Of a DNA stretch of 64,000 bases, positions 59,716 through 64,000 are shown piece after piece. Both the position numbers and the translations under genes were made by a program. The notes under the pieces are model-generated. The model saw only the letters and a program-made list of their open reading frames with translations. It ran no database searches and was not told the DNA's origin. This stretch comes from Pseudonocardia alaniniphila (GTDB lineage Bacteria > Actinomycetota > Actinomycetes > Mycobacteriales > Pseudonocardiaceae): assembly GCF_022524485.1 (NCBI RefSeq), contig NZ_JAKXMK010000022.1:123757-187756 (forward strand). Direction: 5' to 3'. Within the stretch, counting starts at the first letter, position 1. Every line of letters begins with the position of its first letter.

Positions 59716-61026
59716 GTGACCGTGCCCCCCGGCCGCTCCACACCTCGCCTGTTCGGCCGGGGCAGCTGGCCGGAGGTCAGCCGGATAGCCGACATCCTGC
59801 GCACCGAGACCGTGGGTGGCGCGCTGCTGGTCGGTGCGGCAGTGATCGCGCTGGTCTGGGCGAACTCCCCCTGGTCCGGCATCTACGAGGGTCTCACCGG
59901 GCTGCAGGTCGGTCCGTCCGCGCTGCATCTCGATCTGACACTGGCGCAGTGGGCAGGCGACGGCCTGCTGGCGATCTTCTTCTTCGTGGCCGGGCTGGAG
60001 CTCAAACGCGAGTTCGTCGCCGGTGACCTGCGCGATCCCCGGCTCGCCGCCCTGCCGGTCGCCGCCGCCGTCGGCGGCATGGTGGCGCCCGCTCTGATCT
60101 ATGTCGCCATCAACGCCCGCGCAGCCGACGGGGCGCTGGCCGGCTGGGCCGTCCCGACCGCCACCGACATCGCCTTCGCCCTCGCCGTGCTCGCCGTCAT
60201 CGCCACCCATCTACCAGCGGCGCTACGCACGTTCCTTCTCACGCTGGCCGTGGTCGACGACCTCCTCGCCATCACGATCATCGCCATCTTCTACACGCGG
60301 TCGCTGCAGCTCGTCCCCCTTGCGCTGGCGCTGATCCCGCTCGGGCTGTTCACGCTGCTGGTGCAGCGCCGTGTGCGGTCCTGGTGGCTGCTCCTGCCCC
60401 TTGCCGCAGCCACCTGGGCGCTCGTTCACGCCTCCGGCGTGCACGCCACCGTCGCTGGAGTGCTGCTCGGGTTCGCCGTGCCGGTGAAGCGGCGCGCCGA
60501 AGGTCCGGGCCCCGGGCTCGCCGAGCACTTCGAGCACCGGTTCCGTCCGATCTCGGCGGGGTTCGCCGTGCCGGTGTTCGCCTTCTTCGCAGCAGGCGTG
60601 TCCGTCATCGGGCCGGACGGCTTCGGGCCCGGCCTGACCGACAGCGTCACCATCGGCGTCATCGCCGCCCTGCTGGTGGGCAAGCCGTGCGGGGTGCTTG
60701 GCGCAACCTGGGCCGTGCAGCGGTTCACCCGTGCCGACCTCGCGGAGGACCTGTCCTGGTGGGACGTGCTCGGGCTCGCGCTGCTCGCCGGTATCGGGTT
60801 CACCGTCTCCCTGCTCATCGGCGAGCTCGCCTTCGGCGCGGGCTCCGAGCGCGACGACCACGTCAAGGTCGCGGTGCTGCTCGGCTCGCTGCTCGCGGCG
60901 CTCCTCGCCACCGTGGTGCTGCGTATCCGCAACTCCCACTACCGCCGGATGTGTGCGGAGGAGGAGCGTGACGTCGACGCCGACGGCGTGCCCGACGTGT
61001 ACCAGACCGATCCGCCCCCCACCTGA
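59716..61026 (+). CDS. nhaA: Na+/H+ antiporter NhaA
   Basis: A 436-residue antiporter with about 12 helices. Diagnostic parts are RTETVGGALLVGAAVIALVWANSPW near the N terminus, FFFVAGLELKREFVAGDLRD, TATDIAFALAVLAVI, and VVDDLLAITIIA with the adjacent aspartates that bind Na+. GIGFTVSLLIGELAF lies near the end. It exchanges sodium for protons and supports pH and salt tolerance. I choose GTG 59716 because GGAGG lies four bases upstream (GTG 59722 is possible); starting at ATG 59653 would add 21 residues without a ribosome site. Confidence 0.93.
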   Translation: MTVPPGRSTPRLFGRGSWPEVSRIADILRTETVGGALLVGAAVIALVWANSPWSGIYEGLTGLQVGPSALHLDLTLAQWAGDGLLAIFFFVAGLELKREFVAGDLRDPRLAALPVAAAVGGMVAPALIYVAINARAADGALAGWAVPTATDIAFALAVLAVIATHLPAALRTFLLTLAVVDDLLAITIIAIFYTRSLQLVPLALALIPLGLFTLLVQRRVRSWWLLLPLAAATWALVHASGVHATVAGVLLGFAVPVKRRAEGPGPGLAEHFEHRFRPISAGFAVPVFAFFAAGVSVIGPDGFGPGLTDSVTIGVIAALLVGKPCGVLGATWAVQRFTRADLAEDLSWWDVLGLALLAGIGFTVSLLIGELAFGAGSERDDHVKVAVLLGSLLAALLATVVLRIRNSHYRRMCAEEERDVDADGVPDVYQTDPPPT

Positions 61027-61042
61027 GCAGTTCCGGCCAGGG

Positions 61043-61399
61043 TCAGGAACCTGTGCCTGCCCCGGCGGGCCTGCGCCGCTCGGGCACGGGGGGCGCCGGG
61101 GTGGCGCACTCCGCCCACATCAGCGCGTGCTCCAGCCCGCAGGCGTAGTCCCGGCACGCAGACGGCTCCCCGTAGATGATCGCCTCGGCTGCGGCCAGTT
61201 CACGCACGATCGCCTGGGGCCGCACCGGCAGGCCCGCCAGCACGCCACTCAACGGTCCCGGCCCTCCGACGCACAGCCATTGCAAGGCGTCGACGGCGCC
61301 GTGGCGGAACTCGGGGCTTGCGACATCCTTCCGGACCTGCAGCTCCGCAATCTGTGCGGCCAGCACAGAACGCTCACGCAGATGAGTCGGACTATCCAT
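61043..61399 (-). CDS. Hypothetical protein, 118 aa
   Basis: A 118-residue protein with no family I recognise. HLRERSVLAAQIAELQVRKD and HGAVDALQWLCVGGPGPLSG are followed by RELAAAEAIIYGEPSACRDYACGLEHALMWAEC, which contains three cysteines in about 20 residues. The start ATG lies inside the end of a 22-codon frame, so translation may be coupled. The proline/arginine tail is probably disordered. Confidence 0.65.
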   Translation of the reverse strand: MDSPTHLRERSVLAAQIAELQVRKDVASPEFRHGAVDALQWLCVGGPGPLSGVLAGLPVRPQAIVRELAAAEAIIYGEPSACRDYACGLEHALMWAECATPAPPVPERRRPAGAGTGS

Positions 61400-61460
61400 G
61401 ATCTGCTCCCGGCGCGTGAATGGTTGCGATCATCCACAGCTCGGCGAGATCGTCAGCCAT
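61392..61460 (-). CDS. Short leader frame (22 aa) coupled to the 118-aa gene
   Basis: ATG 61460 is preceded by GGAG at good distance and opens MADDLAELWMIATIHAPGAD; the TAG stop lies five bases inside the downstream gene (ATGGATAG). Overlap plus a ribosome site suggests a translated leader peptide, perhaps regulatory. It is too short for codon statistics to be decisive. Confidence 0.4.
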   Translation of the reverse strand: MADDLAELWMIATIHAPGADHG

Positions 61461-62099
61461 GACAACTCCAGCAAAGACAAAGAAAACAGCAGCGAAACTA
61501 TAGCCATACCCGGCTCGGAACAGAAGCCCTCCGAGCCTGCGGAGACTTTCCCGGTGTGAGCGGGTTCACCCTCGGCTCACGATCAGGCACTGTCCGCAGA
61601 AAACCCAGCCCAGGCCGCCACACGGCACCCGTCGATCTCCGGCGGACGCCCGTGACGCCCCGGTGAGGCCACCCATGCAGGCCCGACACATGCGCCATTC
61701 GCAATATTCATTGGTCGCCCTACCGCAGCCCACCTACTGTCGGAACCATGACGATGAAACCGCGGATCAATACGGCTATCGTGAGGAAAATCGGACACTG
61801 AGAATCGAGCCGTGACTATCGACAGGATTTTCCCGAGTCCCCGCAACCGGCTTGATGAACCTCATTCCGTCGTGCGCTCGGCAGCATCCGGACCGCCGGT
61901 TCACCTGGCCGCCGCTCATATCGAGAGCGGGCGCACGCGGATGGCGTTGCGCACCACGCCGACGCCGGTCGGGCCACGCCGCCGGGCTCGGGAACGTAGC
62001 GAGCCCGGGCTGCCCGAGGGGTAGGCAGCCCGGGCTCATCGCGGGCGGCGAGCTCAGCCGCCATGTCCGGGGCGATCCGCTAGCGGGCGTACCCGCTGG
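61461..62099. other. Gene-poor region
   Basis: About 640 bases, less GC-rich at 61480-61860 than the neighbours. Open frames here are short and lack family features. A minus-strand stretch at about 61925-61990 reads VGVVRNAIRVRPLSI before a stop, reminiscent of a BON-domain C terminus, but no intact gene precedes it. The hairpin at 62001-62037 lies within. Confidence 0.45.
62001..62037. terminator. 14-bp perfect hairpin downstream of the TetR gene
   Basis: GAGCCCGGGCTGCC (62001-62014) and GGCAGCCCGGGCTC (62024-62037) are exact reverse complements around a 9-base loop. It lies 63 bases after the TetR gene stop (minus strand) and is the strongest single hairpin in the window. There is no T-tract on either side. 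Confidence 0.8.
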
Positions 62100-62684
62100 T
62101 CAGCGAAGGACGGTGTCGAAAACGACGCTGAGGAAATCTTCGAGTGGTTCAACGTTTCTCACGACCTTGCTGTGCATGATCGCGCCCTGGAAAGCGTCGA
62201 GGAGGAAGGGACCGAGGCGCTCCAGGTCGGGACCGGCACCGATCTCACCGGCCGCCCGGGCAGCCTGAAGGGTCGCCACGATGTCCTCCGACCACTGGCA
62301 GAGACTGGTGCCGACCTGCATCCGGATCACATCGCTGCGGTCCGCAACCTCGGTACCCATGTTGCCCAGCAAGCACCCACGGGTGAACTGGCTCTCGGAC
62401 AGCATGTCGACGACCGCGCGGAACCGGGCGTGTAGCTGCGCGAGCAGGGAGAGACCGGGATCCACCTCCTGCCACCATGCCGAGCCGGCGGCGTAGCGGG
62501 CGACCACCTCCGCACCGAGGTGCTCCTTGCTCGGGAAATGGTTGTAGAACGAACCCTTCGGCACGCCGGCCGCCTTGGTGATGGTGTCCACGGAGCAGGC
62601 CGCGTAACCGTGCCGATGGAACTCGGTGACGGCCGCCTCCACGAGCACCTCCCGGACTCCGACGCGTGGCATGCCATTGAACAT
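62100..62684 (-). CDS. TetR family regulator
   Basis: A 194-residue TetR protein. The DNA-binding domain (residues 8-60) is VREVLVEAAVTEFHRHGYAACSVDTITKAAGVPKGSFYNHFPSKEHL; the middle contains FTRGCLLGNMGTEVADRSD, typical of the AcuR/YxaF-like subgroup (TetR_C_16-type) that often controls nearby reductases. No obvious target gene is divergent within 450 bases. ATG 62684 is used; an internal ATG four codons later is possible. Confidence 0.88.
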   Translation of the reverse strand: MFNGMPRVGVREVLVEAAVTEFHRHGYAACSVDTITKAAGVPKGSFYNHFPSKEHLGAEVVARYAAGSAWWQEVDPGLSLLAQLHARFRAVVDMLSESQFTRGCLLGNMGTEVADRSDVIRMQVGTSLCQWSEDIVATLQAARAAGEIGAGPDLERLGPFLLDAFQGAIMHSKVVRNVEPLEDFLSVVFDTVLR

Positions 62685-63147
62685 GACCAGTCGTCTCGGC
62701 GGCGGTCAAGGCAAGCACGACTTGCACACATTCAGTTCGGTGCACGTGCCCTCGATCGGGCTCAAGTGTCCGAATCCCGATGAGCCGCAGCCGCGTCGAG
62801 ACCGGGTGCGTCCGGCGACATTCAGCGACGCTCGAATGACGGAGAGTTCGTCCGACATCACGCCTCGCGGCTCACCCGTAGAGGGTGAGAGTGCATTCGT
62901 GGGCTCGCAGGGCCACCCGAACCCGGGAGATCGACGGAACGAGGATTCATTTTCCCGATCCGGGAAGTCACTTGCAGAACCCGGCGCACCGCTCACGACC
63001 ACTCCGCAGAATCCGGCTCACGACATCGGATCACACGCCAAGGGTGATCCGGCGTCCCCGCCGCGGGGGCGATGGTGTCGGCATACCCCCGGCGGAGCAC
63101 GCCGGGGCAGACGCACGGAACGGCGGCGGGCGCCGAGGAGGTCGACG
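62685..63147. other. Intergenic region without an identified gene
   Basis: About 460 bases. A plus-strand frame continuous with the next gene encodes serine/arginine/proline-rich sequence and has no ribosome site until 63148. GCACGTGC at about 62741-62748 is a small palindrome near the TetR start. I see no other gene. Confidence 0.5.
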
Positions 63148-63381
63148 ATGAGCGACACCGGAACGGGCAAAGCGGTGCGGTCGAGCCGCCGGCGGCCCTC
63201 GACGCGGGTGATCGTCGCCGCGGTGTTGGTGGTCCTCGCGTTCATCTTCATCATCGAGAACCGCGAGCCTGCAGCGATCCGGGTGATCATCCCGATCGTG
63301 ATCATGCCGCTGTGGGCCGCGCTCACCGGCATGTTCATCGTCGGTCTCGCCGTCGGCGCGCTGTGGCGGAAGCGGCGCTGA
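63148..63381 (+). CDS. LapA-domain (DUF1049) small membrane protein
   Basis: A 77-residue protein. A basic N terminus (RSSRRRPSTR) is followed by helix one (VIVAAVLVVLAFIFIIENRE), PAAIRVIIPIVIMPLW, helix two (AALTGMFIVGLAVGALW) and a basic tail. This is the LapA/DUF1049 layout, related to lipopolysaccharide-assembly protein A but in actinomycetes of unknown role. GAGGAGG precedes ATG 63148. Confidence 0.85.
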   Translation: MSDTGTGKAVRSSRRRPSTRVIVAAVLVVLAFIFIIENREPAAIRVIIPIVIMPLWAALTGMFIVGLAVGALWRKRR

Positions 63382-63577
63382 TCGTTGCGGCCGTCGGTAC
63401 CGCGGCAACCGTGCGGACCGACGCCCCCGCGGACTCGGGTCCGATCACACGCCCCCCCTGGCCGGGGGTTTTCACGGGTGCGACGCGCTGGTGCCGGGGT
63501 GACGGTGGGTTCGACGCAACCCCCGAAACGAGACAGCTGCGCACCCGCTGGACACCGGAACGGAATCGAGTGACGAG

Positions 63578-63787
63578 ATGAATACGCGTCGCGCAGATGC
63601 GATCGCAGACCTCTTCGCGACCCTCGAGGGTCTGCTGATCACCTACCAGGCGCTGCCCGAAAGCGAGCGCCCGCAGCGCTGGGCTGCTGACGCACATCGG
63701 ATCACCGGCGTCATCGCCCGGCAGCTGAGCAGCACGAGGAGCCGCATCTCGCCCGGCGCGATCGATCTCGGCGCCGAGAGCGCCTGA
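63578..63787 (+). CDS. Small hypothetical protein, 69 aa
   Basis: A 69-residue helical protein (ADAIADLFATLEGLLITYQALPESERPQRW, then ADAHRITGVIARQLSS). No family recognised. Third-position GC bias and a position 100 bases before tkt on the same strand make a real gene likely. The ribosome site is weak (GAG). Confidence 0.55.
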   Translation: MNTRRADAIADLFATLEGLLITYQALPESERPQRWAADAHRITGVIARQLSSTRSRISPGAIDLGAESA

Positions 63788-63886
63788 ATCTCCGCCGCAA
63801 ACGTCCGTCGCCCGTCCCGCGCTCCGAGGGGCGCGGCGAGCGTTCCTGTCCTGGTGACGTCCTGCCACTCACTTGTAGGGAGTTCT

Positions 63887-64000
63887 GTGAACGATATCGA
63901 CATCGAGCTCTTGACCCGAGCCGACGTGCCCAGCGACTGGACCGATCTCGACCGGAAAGCGGTCGACACGATCAGAGTGCTCGCCGCCGACGCCGTGCAG
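63887..64000 (+). CDS. tkt: Transketolase, N-terminal part (cut by window edge)
   Basis: The first 38 residues (NDIDIELLTRADVPSDWTDL, then DRKAVDTIRVLAADAVQ) match the N terminus of actinobacterial transketolase, just before the region that binds substrate phosphate and ThDP. The enzyme transfers two-carbon units in the pentose phosphate pathway. GTG 63887 follows AGGGAG at good spacing. The rest lies outside the window. In many actinomycetes tkt is followed by tal and zwf; that cannot be checked here. Confidence 0.8.
   Translation, partial: MNDIDIELLTRADVPSDWTDLDRKAVDTIRVLAADAVQ

Noticed and set aside
59476..60210. Minus-strand frame opposite the start of nhaA
   Set aside because: It lies antisense to nhaA, and its only non-overlapping part is an arginine-rich 50-residue stretch without a ribosome site.
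61583..61846. 87-codon minus-strand frame in the gene-poor region
   Set aside because: Mixed codon bias, no ribosome site, no recognisable motif.
1..64000. tRNA, rRNA, riboswitch or phage attachment sites
   Set aside because: Reading both strands I found no cloverleaf, no rRNA segment, no recognisable riboswitch and no integrase or att-like repeats.

Overview
The window is high-GC DNA (about 70 percent, strongly GC-biased third codon positions, many GTG starts, 4-bp ATGA/GTGA overlaps) from an actinomycete. Families such as DUF1990, DUF5709, DUF6158, DUF6461, DUF1918 and MHS/MFS porters fit a Pseudonocardiaceae-type soil bacterium; the genus is an inference. I see no rRNA, tRNA, CRISPR, transposase or phage gene. 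Most of the window is catabolic accessory DNA. It ends on the first 38 codons of a transketolase gene.

Layout. 1-6.6 kb: end of a P450 gene, an alpha/beta hydrolase, two DUF1990 proteins around a small membrane protein, a DUF2231-Rieske fusion, a DUF6461 protein and small conserved proteins. 6.7-20.3 kb (minus): a 12-gene operon, read from 20307 leftwards. It holds a solute-binding lipoprotein, a 7Fe ferredoxin, dipeptide-type ABC permeases and ATPases, a second solute-binding lipoprotein, then MaoC hydratase, SDR dehydrogenase, amidohydrolase, acyl-CoA synthetase and an MFS porter. The last five are the gene types of the Rhodococcus couMNOLT hydroxycinnamate side-chain pathway. 20.5-24.5 kb (minus): PIG-L hydratase, RraA-type aldolase, a fused LigB-LigA (gallate-type) extradiol dioxygenase and a Rieske oxygenase, which together look like a gallate or protocatechuate 4,5-cleavage route. 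A divergent GntR gene with a 32-bp two-part palindromic operator leads a plus-strand run (24.7-29.3 kb): MetE-like protein, muconolactone-isomerase-like protein, alpha/beta hydrolase and ThDP enzyme.

29.4-37.4 kb: a membrane protein, an NmrA-like/MarR pair, an AraC regulator divergent from a complete hydroxyarylic-acid decarboxylase set (UbiX-type B, UbiD-type C, small zinc-ribbon D), and an SDR/TetR divergent pair. 37.4-42.4 kb (minus): LysR, FAD oxidoreductase, MHS porter and an aconitase-X pair whose large subunit is broken by an internal deletion plus frameshift. 42.5-48.4 kb: DUF5709, GntR, CoA transferase, fused carboxyltransferase, small lipoprotein, MocR/PdxR regulator. 48.4-53 kb (minus): polysaccharide-deacetylase-like hydrolase, MHS porter, an internally deleted ketopantoate-reductase-like gene and an M20 peptidase. 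53-59 kb: universal stress protein, DUF1918, and an amine-type operon (APC permease, Rieske ferredoxin, glutamine-synthetase-like ligase, amidohydrolase). 59-64 kb: STAS protein, NhaA antiporter, small proteins, TetR, LapA-like membrane protein and the start of tkt.

Taken together, the centre of the window looks like a system for taking up and degrading lignin-type phenylpropanoids. ABC and MFS import would be followed by CoA activation, hydration, oxidation and hydrolytic removal of the side chain, then ring hydroxylation or O-demethylation, meta-cleavage and aldol cleavage. A separate decarboxylase module would handle hydroxybenzoates. Substrates are inferred from gene families only.
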